From positions 124,001 through 188,000 of the forward strand of contig DASSTS010000051.1 of NCBI GenBank assembly GCA_035707805.1: a stretch of 64,000 nucleotides of DNA, read 5' to 3'. The position numbers were made by a program, and so were the translations under genes. This document shows positions 28,926 to 36,864 of this stretch, one piece after another. The notes beneath the pieces were generated by a model. The model had not been told where the DNA came from. It made no database searches and saw nothing but the letters and a program-made list of their open reading frames with translations. Each line of letters begins with the position of its first letter. Position 1 is the stretch's first letter. This DNA is from Castellaniella sp035707805. Lineage in GTDB: Bacteria > Pseudomonadota > Gammaproteobacteria > Burkholderiales > Burkholderiaceae_B.

Positions 28926-29819
28926 ATGCAGTCCCTGTGGATGTTGTTGGCCTGTGCGATGTTTGCCATGATGGGGGCGTGCGTCAAGGTCGCGGCCGAC
29001 CTGGGCGCGACACTGCCCGAGATCGTGCTGTTTCGCGGCATCCCCTCGGTACTCCTGCTGTTCTTCTGGGCGCGGTCCACGCGCCGCGTCATCCGTCCCG
29101 CCAGCTGGCGCCTGCACGTCTGGCGCAATCTCAGCGGCATCGCCTCCATGTGGCTGGGTTTTTTCGCCCTGTCCCACCTGGCCCTGCCGACAGCCATCAG
29201 CCTCAATTACACCGCGCCCCTGTTCATCGCCGGCTGGCTGCTGTTTTTCGGCGGCGCCCAGCGGGATCCAGTGCGGGTGCTGGCCGTGCTGGCGGGGTTT
29301 TTCGGGGTGCTGGGCATCCTGCGGCCCAGCGTCCAGCACGATCAGTGGCTGGCGGCCATGATGGGCCTGGGCGCCGGCGGCCTGGCGGCCATCGCCATGA
29401 TGCAGATCCGCCAGCTGGGCCGGATCGGCGAGCCCGAATGGCGCACCGTACTGCTGTTTTCCATCGGCGTGTGCATCAGCGGCCTGGCGGGTATCGCCGT
29501 GCAGGGGTGGCGGACCTCCGACCCGCTGGCCCTGCTGGCGCTGGCCGGCCTGGGGCTGGCCGGCCTGGTCGGACAGTTGACGATGACGCGGGCCTTCGGC
29601 TTGGGGTCTACCCTGTTGACGGCCGCCTTGCAGTACACCACCATCATCTTTGCGGCGCTGATCGGCATCCTGTTCTGGGGAGACCGGCCCGCGCCGCTCG
29701 CCTGGGCCGGCATGGCGCTGATCATCGGCTCGGGCCTGTTGTCGGTGTGGCGCACCCACATGGAGTCGCGCACCCTGCGGGGCGCGGCAGGTCGTCCCCC
29801 CTCCGCCAGCTTGTCGTGA
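28926..29819 (+). CDS. EamA-family (DMT) transporter, RhaT/RarD-like
   Basis: Ten-helix inner-membrane protein (297 aa) with two EamA repeats: LWMLLACAMFAMMGACVKVA begins repeat 1 and ALQYTTIIFAALIGILFWG closes repeat 2. This is the branch annotated as S-adenosylmethionine uptake or general metabolite transport; the substrate cannot be assigned. It is divergent from htpX across 95 bases and 22 bases upstream of the sulfurtransferase gene, likely cotranscribed with it. Confidence 0.86.
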   Translation: MQSLWMLLACAMFAMMGACVKVAADLGATLPEIVLFRGIPSVLLLFFWARSTRRVIRPASWRLHVWRNLSGIASMWLGFFALSHLALPTAISLNYTAPLFIAGWLLFFGGAQRDPVRVLAVLAGFFGVLGILRPSVQHDQWLAAMMGLGAGGLAAIAMMQIRQLGRIGEPEWRTVLLFSIGVCISGLAGIAVQGWRTSDPLALLALAGLGLAGLVGQLTMTRAFGLGSTLLTAALQYTTIIFAALIGILFWGDRPAPLAWAGMALIIGSGLLSVWRTHMESRTLRGAAGRPPSASLS

Positions 29820-29841
29820 CACAGAAGGAGACCCACCCATC

Positions 29842-30708
29842 ATGATCGACTTACTGATTCAGGCCGATGCATTGCGAGACAGGCTGCGGCGGCCCGGCTG
29901 CCTGGTGTTCGACGTGCGCCACGATCTGGCGGATCACGAGGCGGGCCGCCGCGCCTACGAGGCCGGGCACATCCCGGGGGCGCTGTACCTGGATCACGAA
30001 ACCCAGCTGTGCGCGCCGCGCACCGGCCGCAACGGCCGCCATCCGCTGCCCGAGCGGGCCGATTTCGCCGCCCTGATGCGGGCCCAGGGCCTGACCGCGC
30101 GGTCGGACGTCGTGGTCTATGACGCGGGCAACGGCATGTTCGCCGTCCACCTGTGGTGGATGTTGCGCTGGCTGGGACACGAGTCCGTGTCGGTGCTGGA
30201 CGGCGGATGGGCGGCCTGGCAGGCCATGGGCGGCGAGACCGAGACGGGGCCCAGGGCCCCCTCGCTCAGCGAGGCCCAGGCGCTGCAGGGCCTGGTGCTG
30301 ACGCGCCAGCCGTCCATGCCGGTGGTGGACGCCCGGGCGGTGCTGGCCAATCTGGACGAGCCGCGCTTCACCGTGCTGGATGCCCGCGCGCCGGAGCGCT
30401 TCAGCGGCCAGGTCGAGCCCATCGATCCGGTGGGCGGCCATATCCCCGGCGCCCTCAACCGGCCGTTCACGCAAAACGTCGGCGATGACGGCCGCTTCAA
30501 GCCCGCCGCGCAGCTGCGCGAGGAATTCGAGGCCCTGCTGGGCGGGCGCCTGGACCGCGGCATCGTCCACCAGTGCGGCTCGGGGATCACGGCCTGCCAC
30601 AACGTCTTTGCCATGGAATTGGCGGGCCTGCGCGGATCGGCGCTGTATCCGGGATCCTGGAGCGAATGGTGCTGCGATCCCGAGCGCCCGGTGGCCAAGG
30701 GCAGCTGA
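29842..30708 (+). CDS. Thiosulfate/3-mercaptopyruvate sulfurtransferase
   Basis: Two-domain rhodanese (288 aa). The inactive N-terminal domain covers about 1-135 (CRHR-like CRHPLPE equivalents, AGHIPGALYLD); the C-terminal domain (about 155-285) carries the active-site loop HQCGSGITACHN with catalytic Cys245. The CGSG(V/I)T loop is that of 3-mercaptopyruvate sulfurtransferases such as SseA rather than of CRKGxT rhodaneses, so mercaptopyruvate is the likelier donor. AAGGAG precedes the ATG. The stop lies in a perfect 26-base palindrome shared with the convergent Rieske gene. Confidence 0.88.
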   Translation: MIDLLIQADALRDRLRRPGCLVFDVRHDLADHEAGRRAYEAGHIPGALYLDHETQLCAPRTGRNGRHPLPERADFAALMRAQGLTARSDVVVYDAGNGMFAVHLWWMLRWLGHESVSVLDGGWAAWQAMGGETETGPRAPSLSEAQALQGLVLTRQPSMPVVDARAVLANLDEPRFTVLDARAPERFSGQVEPIDPVGGHIPGALNRPFTQNVGDDGRFKPAAQLREEFEALLGGRLDRGIVHQCGSGITACHNVFAMELAGLRGSALYPGSWSEWCCDPERPVAKGS

Positions 30709-30729
30709 TCGGGCCGCGGCCCGATCAGC
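30704..30729. repeat. Perfect 26-base palindrome containing both convergent stop codons
   Basis: GCTGATCGGGCCG (30704-30716) is followed directly by its reverse complement (30717-30729). The sulfurtransferase TGA is 30706-30708 and the Rieske TGA is the complement of 30725-30727. RNA from either strand folds into the same hairpin. No T-run follows, so if it stops transcription it would not be a classic intrinsic terminator. Confidence 0.8.
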
Positions 30730-31885
30730 CGGCGTGCGGCGCGCGGGCCGGGCCCTCGTCCATCATGCGCCGGTACCAGGCATGGAAATGCGCCATGCCG
30801 TCCTCGAGCGGGCTCTGGTAGGGGCCGCTTTCGCTGGTGCCGCGCTCCATCAGGGCGCGGCGCCCGGCATCCATGCGCTCGCCGATCTCGTCGTCTTCGA
30901 CCGCGGTCTCCAGGTAGGCCGCGCGCTGGGCCTCGATGAATTCCCGCTCGAAGGCGACGATCTCTTCGGGATAGTAGAACTCGATGACGTTCACGGTCTC
31001 CTGCGGGCTGACCGGATGCAGCGTCGACAGCACCAGGACGTGCGGGTAGAGCTCGATCATGTGGGTGGGGAAATACGTCACCCAGATGGCGCCGAAGTCC
31101 GGCGCCGATCCCGACCGGTACTGCAGCAGCCGGTCGTGCCATTGGCGGTAGACGTCCGTGCCGGGCTGGCCCAGCGCCTGGTGGACGCCGACTTTCTGCA
31201 TGCTGTGGAATTCGCCGAATTCCCAGCTCAGGTCGTCGCAGGTCACGAACTGCCCCAGCCCCGGATGGAAGGGCCCCACGTGATAGTCTTCCAGGTAGAC
31301 CTCGATGAAGGTCTTCCAGTTGTAATGGCAGCGGTGCACCTCGACGTGGTCCAGGCGGTAGTCGCCGAAGTCGAATTCCGGGCGCGCGAACAGCCCGTCC
31401 AGGTCCTGGGCGGGATGGCGCTGGCCCTCGAAGAGCAGGCCGTGGTAGCGGTTCAGGGGAAAGTCCGTCAGGCGCGCGTCCGGCTTGTCCGGAAACAGCG
31501 GCGCGTCCAGCAGATTGCCGCGTGCGTCGTAGCTCCAGTGGTGGATCGGGCACAGGATGCGGCCCCCGGTCTGGCACAGGTTGCCCGAGGCGCAGGACGC
31601 GTCGCGCCCGTCCTGGCTGCCCAGCATCAGGGCCTGGCGGTGGCGGCAGACGTTGGACAGCAGGCGGACGTCGTGGCGGTCCCGCAGCAGGACGCGGCCG
31701 CCGCCTTCGTGGGTGAGGGTGCGCCAGTCGCCGGACTCGGGCACCATCTGCTCGTGGCCGACATAGCGGGCGCTGCGGGCAAAGACCCGCCGGCGTTCCT
31801 GTTCCAGGATGGCCGGGTCGAAGTAATGCTGCACGGGCAGCTGGCTGGCCAGGTCCGCGCCGGTCGGGATGGTCGGGTAGCTCAT
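30725..31885 (-). CDS. Rieske non-haem iron oxygenase, alpha subunit type
   Basis: Ring-hydroxylating-type oxygenase (386 aa). The Rieske [2Fe-2S] ligands are C-R-H and C-P-I-H-H; 29 residues separate the first His from the second Cys instead of the usual 15-17, and the insert holds two extra Cys. The mononuclear iron site is read from YLEDYHVGPFHPG. It lacks a beta subunit or reductase gene nearby, so electrons must come from elsewhere. The substrate is unknown; relatives include choline/carnitine-type monooxygenases. The start at 31885 follows a GGGGGG ribosome site; the frame continues upstream without support. Confidence 0.82.
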   Translation of the reverse strand: MSYPTIPTGADLASQLPVQHYFDPAILEQERRRVFARSARYVGHEQMVPESGDWRTLTHEGGGRVLLRDRHDVRLLSNVCRHRQALMLGSQDGRDASCASGNLCQTGGRILCPIHHWSYDARGNLLDAPLFPDKPDARLTDFPLNRYHGLLFEGQRHPAQDLDGLFARPEFDFGDYRLDHVEVHRCHYNWKTFIEVYLEDYHVGPFHPGLGQFVTCDDLSWEFGEFHSMQKVGVHQALGQPGTDVYRQWHDRLLQYRSGSAPDFGAIWVTYFPTHMIELYPHVLVLSTLHPVSPQETVNVIEFYYPEEIVAFEREFIEAQRAAYLETAVEDDEIGERMDAGRRALMERGTSESGPYQSPLEDGMAHFHAWYRRMMDEGPARAPHAG

Positions 31886-31940
31886 GGTTCCCCCCGCGAA
31901 GAAAGAAGCCGGCTGGCCGGTTTCGGGGCCGTGCCGGTGC

Positions 31941-31980
31941 GAAGAAAAACACCCGTCGGGGGATGATCCCTCGGACGGGT
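31941..31980 (-). terminator. Terminator-like hairpin in the Rieske gene leader
   Basis: On the minus strand ACCCGTC (31980-31974) pairs with GACGGGT (31957-31951); inside, GGGAT and ATCCC can pair as well. It is followed by GTTTTTC. No minus-strand gene lies upstream for about 7 kb, so it belongs to the leader of the Rieske gene or ends a very short RNA. Confidence 0.6.
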
Positions 31981-31991
31981 CAGGGGACAAA

Positions 31992-31997
31992 ATTGTA
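31992..31997 (-). promoter_or_regulatory. Possible -10 box for the Rieske gene
   Basis: TACAAT on the minus strand, with no recognisable -35. The predicted start near 31985 would place the terminator-like hairpin at the very 5' end of the transcript. Confidence 0.35.
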
Positions 31998-32065
31998 CAT
32001 CACGGGGGGCGGCGGGCCTGCCGGGCGGGATCCGGGGGATTTCCCCGGCTGGCGGTGAAGGGGTT

Positions 32066-32094
32066 TTCATGGGCTGCCCGGCTTCTCGTACAAT
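32066..32094 (+). promoter_or_regulatory. Possible promoter of the xseB-ispA-dxs-folE2 operon
   Basis: TTCATG (32066-32071), 17 bases, TACAAT (32089-32094), giving a leader of about 20 bases before xseB. The -35 matches the consensus at only three positions. Confidence 0.4.
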
Positions 32095-32122
32095 CCAGTC
32101 TGGAAAGCAGAGACGAAAATCC

Positions 32123-32401
32123 ATGGTCAAGGAAAAAACCGCATTGTGCACGGATCCCTCGCAGGCCGGCGCGGCGATGCCGCAGGACTTCGAGTCGGCG
32201 CTGGCCGAGCTGGAATCCCTGGCGGCCCGCATGAGCGACGGCGATCTCGGCCTCGAGGAATCCATCGCGCTCTACCAGCGCGGGGTGGCCCTGGCGCGGG
32301 TGTGCCAGCAGCGGCTCGATGCCGCCGAACAGCAGGTACGGGTCTTGCAGGGCCAGTTGCTCGAGCCTCTCGAAGGCGCGCCCGGGCAGGAAACGTCATG
32401 A
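32123..32401 (+). CDS. xseB: Exodeoxyribonuclease VII small subunit
   Basis: XseB (92 aa) binds XseA to form exonuclease VII, which degrades single-stranded DNA. The two-helix core FESALAELESLAARMSDGDLGLEESIALYQRGVALARVCQQRL spans residues 22-65; the signature GDLGLEESIALYQRG is clear. An ATG at 32177 is also possible, but homologues usually have a short N-terminal lead. xseA is not in the window. The stop overlaps the ispA start (ATGA). Confidence 0.92.
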   Translation: MVKEKTALCTDPSQAGAAMPQDFESALAELESLAARMSDGDLGLEESIALYQRGVALARVCQQRLDAAEQQVRVLQGQLLEPLEGAPGQETS

Positions 32402-33315
32402 TCTCGTCTTCCGGCGGTTTCGACCAGTGGCTGCGGGATGCCGTGGACCACGTCGGCGCGGTGCTGGGCGAACTCCTGCCCACCCCCGACGACGGCCCCG
32501 CGCGCCTGCACGAGGCCATGCGCTACGCGGCGCTGGGCCCCGGCAAGCGGATCCGCGCCGCCCTGGTCTATGCGGCCGGCGAGGCCAGTTGCGCCCCGGG
32601 CGTGGCGACCGCGGCCCAGGACCTGGCGCTGGACGGCGCCGCCGCGGCCGTCGAACTCGTCCATGCCTATTCCCTGATCCACGACGACCTGCCGTGCATG
32701 GACGACGACGACCTGCGGCGCGGGCGGCCCACCGTCCACCGGCAGTTCGACGACGAGGCCCTGGCCATGCTGGCGGGCGACGCCCTGCAGCCCCTGGCCT
32801 TCGATTGCCTGGCGCAGATGCCCATCGCGCCGGCCCTGGTCGTGCAGGCCGTGCAGCTGCTGGCCCGCGCGGCCGGCAGCGAGGGCATGGTCGGCGGCCA
32901 GGCCATCGACTGCGCCAGCGTGGGCCATGCCCTGTCCGTCGAGGCGCTGCAACGCATGCACCGCATGAAGACCGGCGCCATGCTCGAGGCCAGCGTGCTG
33001 CTGGGCGGGGTGGTGGCGGGGGCCAGTTCCACCGTGCGCGCCGGGCTGGAGTCCTACGCCGCCGCGATGGGGCTCGCCTTCCAGGTGGTCGATGATATCC
33101 TGGACGTGACGGCCGATTCCGCCACCTTGGGCAAGACCGCCGGCAAGGATGCCGCCCAGGGCAAGCCCACCTATGTCTCCATCATGGGGCTCGAGGCTTC
33201 CCGCGAACTGCTGCTGAGCCTGCGCGAGCAGGCCCACGAAGCCCTGCTGCCGCTGGGGCCGCCGGCCTGCCGGCTGCGCGAGCTGGCCGATTACATCATT
33301 GGCCGGACCCATTGA
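32398..33315 (+). CDS. ispA: Farnesyl diphosphate synthase (short-chain polyprenyl synthase)
   Basis: IspA (305 aa) condenses IPP with DMAPP and GPP to farnesyl diphosphate. The first Asp-rich motif HDDLPCMDDDDLRRGRPT (95-112) and second VVDDILDVTAD are intact, and GGQAIDCAS and KTGAMLEASV are present. It lies between xseB and dxs, the classic proteobacterial order. Its product could feed HpnC/HpnD encoded about 18 kb downstream, besides ubiquinone and undecaprenyl synthesis. Confidence 0.95.
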   Translation: MISSSGGFDQWLRDAVDHVGAVLGELLPTPDDGPARLHEAMRYAALGPGKRIRAALVYAAGEASCAPGVATAAQDLALDGAAAAVELVHAYSLIHDDLPCMDDDDLRRGRPTVHRQFDDEALAMLAGDALQPLAFDCLAQMPIAPALVVQAVQLLARAAGSEGMVGGQAIDCASVGHALSVEALQRMHRMKTGAMLEASVLLGGVVAGASSTVRAGLESYAAAMGLAFQVVDDILDVTADSATLGKTAGKDAAQGKPTYVSIMGLEASRELLLSLREQAHEALLPLGPPACRLRELADYIIGRTH

Positions 33316-33347
33316 CGCGCGGGCCGGGCAACCATGAAGAAGGCATG

Positions 33348-35207
33348 ATGACGACTCTACTGGAAGGGATCAATGCGCCGGCGCAGTTGCGCCGGCTGGA
33401 CCGCCGCGAACTGAAGGACGTGGCCGACGAGCTGCGCGCCTTCGTCCTGGATTCGGTCGCCCGCACGGGCGGGCACCTGTCCTCGAACCTCGGGACGGTC
33501 GAGCTGACGCTGGCCCTGCATTATGTCTTCAATACCCCGCAGGACCGCCTCGTCTGGGACGTGGGCCACCAGTCCTATCCGCACAAGATCCTGACGGGCC
33601 GGCGCGAGGCCATGGCGGGGCTGCGCCAGCAGGGCGGGATCTCGGGTTTTCCCCGGCGCAGCGAATCCCCCTACGACGCCTTCGGCACGGCGCATTCCTC
33701 GACCTCGATCTCCGCCGCGCTGGGCATGGCGGTGGCCGCGCGCAACGCCGGCATCGACCGCCAGCACATCGCGGTGATCGGCGATGGCGCCATGACGGCC
33801 GGCATGGCCTTCGAGGCGTTGAACAACGCCGGTGTGACGCCCGACGTCAACCTGCTGGTGGTGCTGAACGACAACGACATGTCGATCTCCCCGCCGGTGG
33901 GGGCGCTGAACTACTATTTCGCGCGCCTGCTGTCGGGGCAGTTCTATGCTCGCGCCAAGATGATGGGGCGCGCGATGCTGCAGCACGTGCCGCCGGCCCT
34001 GGCGCTGGCCCGCAAGCTCGAAGGCCATGCCAAGGGCATGCTGTCGCCGGCCACGCTGTTCGAGGAACTGGGCTTCAACTACATGGGCCCGATCGATGGC
34101 CACGATCTCGAGGCCCTGATTCCGACGCTCGAGAACATCCGCGCCCTCAAGGGCCTGCAGTTCCTGCACGTCGTCACCCGCAAGGGCCAGGGCTACAAGC
34201 TCGCCGAGGCCGATCCCGTGCTGTACCACGGCCCGGGCAAGTTCGATCCCTCGGTCGGCATCCAGAAACCCGCCCAGCCGGCGCGCCAGACCTTCACCCA
34301 GGTCTTCGGCCGCTGGCTGTGCGACATGGCCGCGGCCGACGAGCGGCTGGTGGGCATCACCCCGGCCATGCGCGAGGGCAGCGGCCTGGTGGAATTCGAA
34401 CGCGCCTTTCCGCGCCGGTATTTCGACGTGGGAATCGCCGAGCAGCATGCCGTCACCTTTGCCGCGGGCCTGGCCTGCGAGGGCTGCAAGCCGGTGGTCG
34501 CCATCTATTCGACGTTCCTGCAGCGCGGCTACGACCAGCTGATCCACGACGTGGCCCTGCAGAACCTGGACGTCACCTTCGCGCTGGACCGCGCCGGCAT
34601 CGTGGGCGCCGATGGCGCCACCCATGCCGGAAACTACGACATCGCCTACCTGCGCTGCGTGCCCAATATGGTGGTGGCGACCCCCTCGGACGAGCACGAG
34701 GCGCGGCTGCTGCTCAATGCCTGCTACCGGCATCCCGGCCCGGCCTCGGTGCGCTATCCGCGCGGGGCGGGGCGCGGCGCCGAGCCGGGCGACAGCCTGG
34801 ATCCGGTCGAGATCGGCCGCGCCGTGGTGCGCCGCGAGGGCCGCGACGTGGCGATCCTGGCATTCGGCACGCTGCTGCCCCAGGCGGCGCAGGCGGCCGA
34901 GGCGCTGGACGCCACGCTGGTGGACATGCGCTTCGTCAAGCCGCTGGACGAGGCGCTGCTGGCAAGCTTGGCCGGCAGCCACACGCTGTTCGTCACGCTC
35001 GAGGAGGCCGCCGTCATGGGCGGGGCCGGCAGCGCGGTGACGGAATACTTCAATCGGGAGGCGATCGTGCGCCCGGTTCTGCAGCTCGGGCTGCCGGACG
35101 AATTCATCGATCACGGGGACCAGAAGGCGATCCTGGCCGGGCTCGGCCTGGACGCCCAAGGGATCGAGGCGTCGATACGCCAGCGTTTGGAGAGGAACCA
35201 TCCATGA
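33348..35207 (+). CDS. dxs: 1-deoxy-D-xylulose-5-phosphate synthase
   Basis: Dxs (619 aa), the first enzyme of the MEP isoprenoid pathway; it joins pyruvate and glyceraldehyde 3-phosphate with thiamine diphosphate. Visible: GGHLSSNLGTVELT, GDGAMTAGMAFEALNNAG and the Mg/ThDP site with NDNDMSISPPVGAL, then DVGIAEQHAVTFAAGLA with the catalytic Glu in the transketolase pyrimidine domain, and a C-terminal transketolase domain. Two adjacent ATGs (33345, 33348) follow GAAGAAGG; the second is better spaced. The stop overlaps folE2. Confidence 0.95.
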   Translation: MTTLLEGINAPAQLRRLDRRELKDVADELRAFVLDSVARTGGHLSSNLGTVELTLALHYVFNTPQDRLVWDVGHQSYPHKILTGRREAMAGLRQQGGISGFPRRSESPYDAFGTAHSSTSISAALGMAVAARNAGIDRQHIAVIGDGAMTAGMAFEALNNAGVTPDVNLLVVLNDNDMSISPPVGALNYYFARLLSGQFYARAKMMGRAMLQHVPPALALARKLEGHAKGMLSPATLFEELGFNYMGPIDGHDLEALIPTLENIRALKGLQFLHVVTRKGQGYKLAEADPVLYHGPGKFDPSVGIQKPAQPARQTFTQVFGRWLCDMAAADERLVGITPAMREGSGLVEFERAFPRRYFDVGIAEQHAVTFAAGLACEGCKPVVAIYSTFLQRGYDQLIHDVALQNLDVTFALDRAGIVGADGATHAGNYDIAYLRCVPNMVVATPSDEHEARLLLNACYRHPGPASVRYPRGAGRGAEPGDSLDPVEIGRAVVRREGRDVAILAFGTLLPQAAQAAEALDATLVDMRFVKPLDEALLASLAGSHTLFVTLEEAAVMGGAGSAVTEYFNREAIVRPVLQLGLPDEFIDHGDQKAILAGLGLDAQGIEASIRQRLERNHP

Positions 35208-36013
35208 ATACGGTGCTCGATCCGGTGGCCATCGCCATGCCGGATGTGCAAAGCGGGGCCGACACCCGGCACATCGCCATCCAGCGGGTGGGGGTGCGCG
35301 GCGTGCGCCACCCGCTGCTGGTGGCCACCGCCGGCCAGCCGCAGGCCACCATTGCCGACTGGGAAATGACCGTGGCGCTGCCCGCCGAGGAAAAGGGCAC
35401 CCACATGTCGCGCTTCATCGCGCTGCTGGAATCCCACCGCACCCAGGCCCTGGATCCGGCGGCGATGGCGCGCATGGCGGTCGCCATGCTCGACCACCTG
35501 CAGGCCGAGGCGGGCGACGTCACGGCCCGCTTTCCCTATTTCCTGGAAAAGGCGGCCCCCGTGTCCGGCGTGCGCAGCCTGATGGACTACCAGGTCCGCT
35601 GGACGGTGCGCGCCCGCCGCGGCCAGCCGCCCGGGTTCTCCCTCGAGGTCCAGGTGCCGGTGACCAGCCTGTGCCCGTGCTCCAAGGCGATTTCCGAGTA
35701 CGGCGCCCATAATCAGCGCTCGCACGTCACGGTGCGCCTGGATTGCGCCGCCGGCCAGGCGCCGACGCTCGACGAGCTGATTCCCCGCATCGAGGCCCAG
35801 GCCTCGTCCGAGCTCTGGGGCCTGCTCAAGCGCGCCGACGAGAAATTCGTCACCGAGCGCGCCTACGAGAATCCGAAGTTCGTCGAGGACCTGGTGCGCG
35901 ACGTCGCCGTCATGCTGCAGCGCCTGCCGGGCGTGCTCGCCTACGAGGTCGAGGCGGAGAACTTCGAGTCGATCCACAACCATTCCGCCTACGCGGTAGT
36001 GCGCAGCGCCTAG
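35204..36013 (+). CDS. folE2: GTP cyclohydrolase FolE2 (type IB)
   Basis: FolE2 (269 aa) makes 7,8-dihydroneopterin triphosphate from GTP for folate, an alternative to zinc-dependent FolE that can work with other metals. The family Cys lies in TSLCPCSKAISEYGAHNQRSH, and ENFESIHNHSAYA closes the active site. The ATG overlaps the dxs stop (ATGA) and is preceded by GGAGAGG. I see no Zur site or low-zinc context, so this may be the constitutive cyclohydrolase here. Confidence 0.94.
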   Translation: MNTVLDPVAIAMPDVQSGADTRHIAIQRVGVRGVRHPLLVATAGQPQATIADWEMTVALPAEEKGTHMSRFIALLESHRTQALDPAAMARMAVAMLDHLQAEAGDVTARFPYFLEKAAPVSGVRSLMDYQVRWTVRARRGQPPGFSLEVQVPVTSLCPCSKAISEYGAHNQRSHVTVRLDCAAGQAPTLDELIPRIEAQASSELWGLLKRADEKFVTERAYENPKFVEDLVRDVAVMLQRLPGVLAYEVEAENFESIHNHSAYAVVRSA

Positions 36014-36019
36014 GCGATG

Positions 36020-36028
36020 TGCTAGAAT
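36020..36028 (+). promoter_or_regulatory. Extended -10 promoter for the rpsF operon
   Basis: TGCTAGAAT at 36020-36028 is TGn plus TAGAAT, just after the folE2 stop. The -35 region is poor. It predicts a leader of about 100 bases before rpsF. Confidence 0.55.
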
Positions 36029-36035
36029 GCCGGGT

Positions 36036-36130
36036 TACTTGCTCGACCGTTGCCTGGATCCCGCCGCATACGCGGGGCGGATCGTCAGTGCCGGCGGGCT
36101 GTCTGTCAACATCGCAGATATCCACAAGGA
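36036..36130 (+). promoter_or_regulatory. rpsF leader, possible ribosomal-protein autoregulatory RNA
   Basis: The leader contains a hairpin CCCGC-N7-GCGGG (36060-36076) and a downstream CCGGCGGGC segment. In many bacteria an S6:S18-binding structure with a CCG element precedes rpsF. The match here is by position and general features only. Confidence 0.35.
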
Positions 36131-36137
36131 GTCATTC

Positions 36138-36506
36138 ATGCGTCACTACGAAGTAGTGTTTATCGTGCATCCCGATCAGAGCGAGCAGGTGCCCGCCATG
36201 ATCGAGCGCTACCAGACCATGGTCACGACCAACGGCGGCCAGATCCACCGCGTCGAGGACTGGGGCCGCCGCCAGCTGGCCTACCCGATCCAGAAGCTCG
36301 TCAAGGCCCACTACGTGTGCTTCAACATCGAGTGCGGCCAGGCCGCGCTGGACGAACTGGAACACTCGTTCCGCTACAACGACGCCATCCTGCGTCACCT
36401 GTTCATCAAGACCAAGCACGCCCACACCGAACCGTCGATCATGATGAAGTCGGTGGAACGCGAAGAGGCCCGCAAGGCCTCCGCCGAGTCCTCCTCGAAC
36501 TCCTGA
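36138..36506 (+). CDS. rpsF: 30S ribosomal protein bS6
   Basis: S6 (122 aa): MRHYEVVFIVHPDQSEQVP opening, GGQIHRVEDWGRRQLAYPIQKL and HYVCFNIEC are diagnostic. S6 binds with S18 to the 16S central domain. The C-terminal tail is Ser/Glu/Ala-rich. AAGGAG 6 bases before the ATG supports this start over an in-frame ATG at 36027. First gene of rpsF-priB-rpsR-rplI. Confidence 0.97.
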   Translation: MRHYEVVFIVHPDQSEQVPAMIERYQTMVTTNGGQIHRVEDWGRRQLAYPIQKLVKAHYVCFNIECGQAALDELEHSFRYNDAILRHLFIKTKHAHTEPSIMMKSVEREEARKASAESSSNS

Positions 36507-36525
36507 TCCGGCGCTCGCGCGATCC

Positions 36526-36819
36526 GTGAACCGAGTCGAGCTGGCCGCGCATCTGACCGAGATTCCGCCCTTGCGCCACACGCCGGCAGGTCTGCCCGTG
36601 CTGCAGGTGCAAATGGCCCATGAATCCCAGGTGCTCGAAGCCGGACTTCCCCGCACGGTTTCCATGGAACTGAAAGCGGTGGCGCTGGGAGACGTCGCTC
36701 TGGCACTGGCCAAGGCCCCCGTGGGCAGTCCCGTGCGAATCGTCGGTTTCCTGGCCCCCCAGCGGCAGGGATCGGATCGGCTGGTGTTGCATATCCAGCA
36801 GCTTGTGCAGGCACATTGA
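36526..36819 (+). CDS. priB: Primosomal replication protein N (PriB)
   Basis: PriB (97 aa) is an OB-fold single-stranded DNA-binding protein that helps PriA restart stalled replication forks. NRVELAAHLTEIPPLRHTPAGLPVLQ and GSPVRIVGFLAP match betaproteobacterial PriB. The start is GTG with no strong ribosome site, so translation may be coupled to rpsF 19 bases upstream. The order rpsF-priB-rpsR-rplI is conserved. Confidence 0.93.
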   Translation: MNRVELAAHLTEIPPLRHTPAGLPVLQVQMAHESQVLEAGLPRTVSMELKAVALGDVALALAKAPVGSPVRIVGFLAPQRQGSDRLVLHIQQLVQAH

Positions 36820-36864
36820 ATGAACCCCCCGGGCACGGCCCGGCATCAGACAAAGGCAAACATC

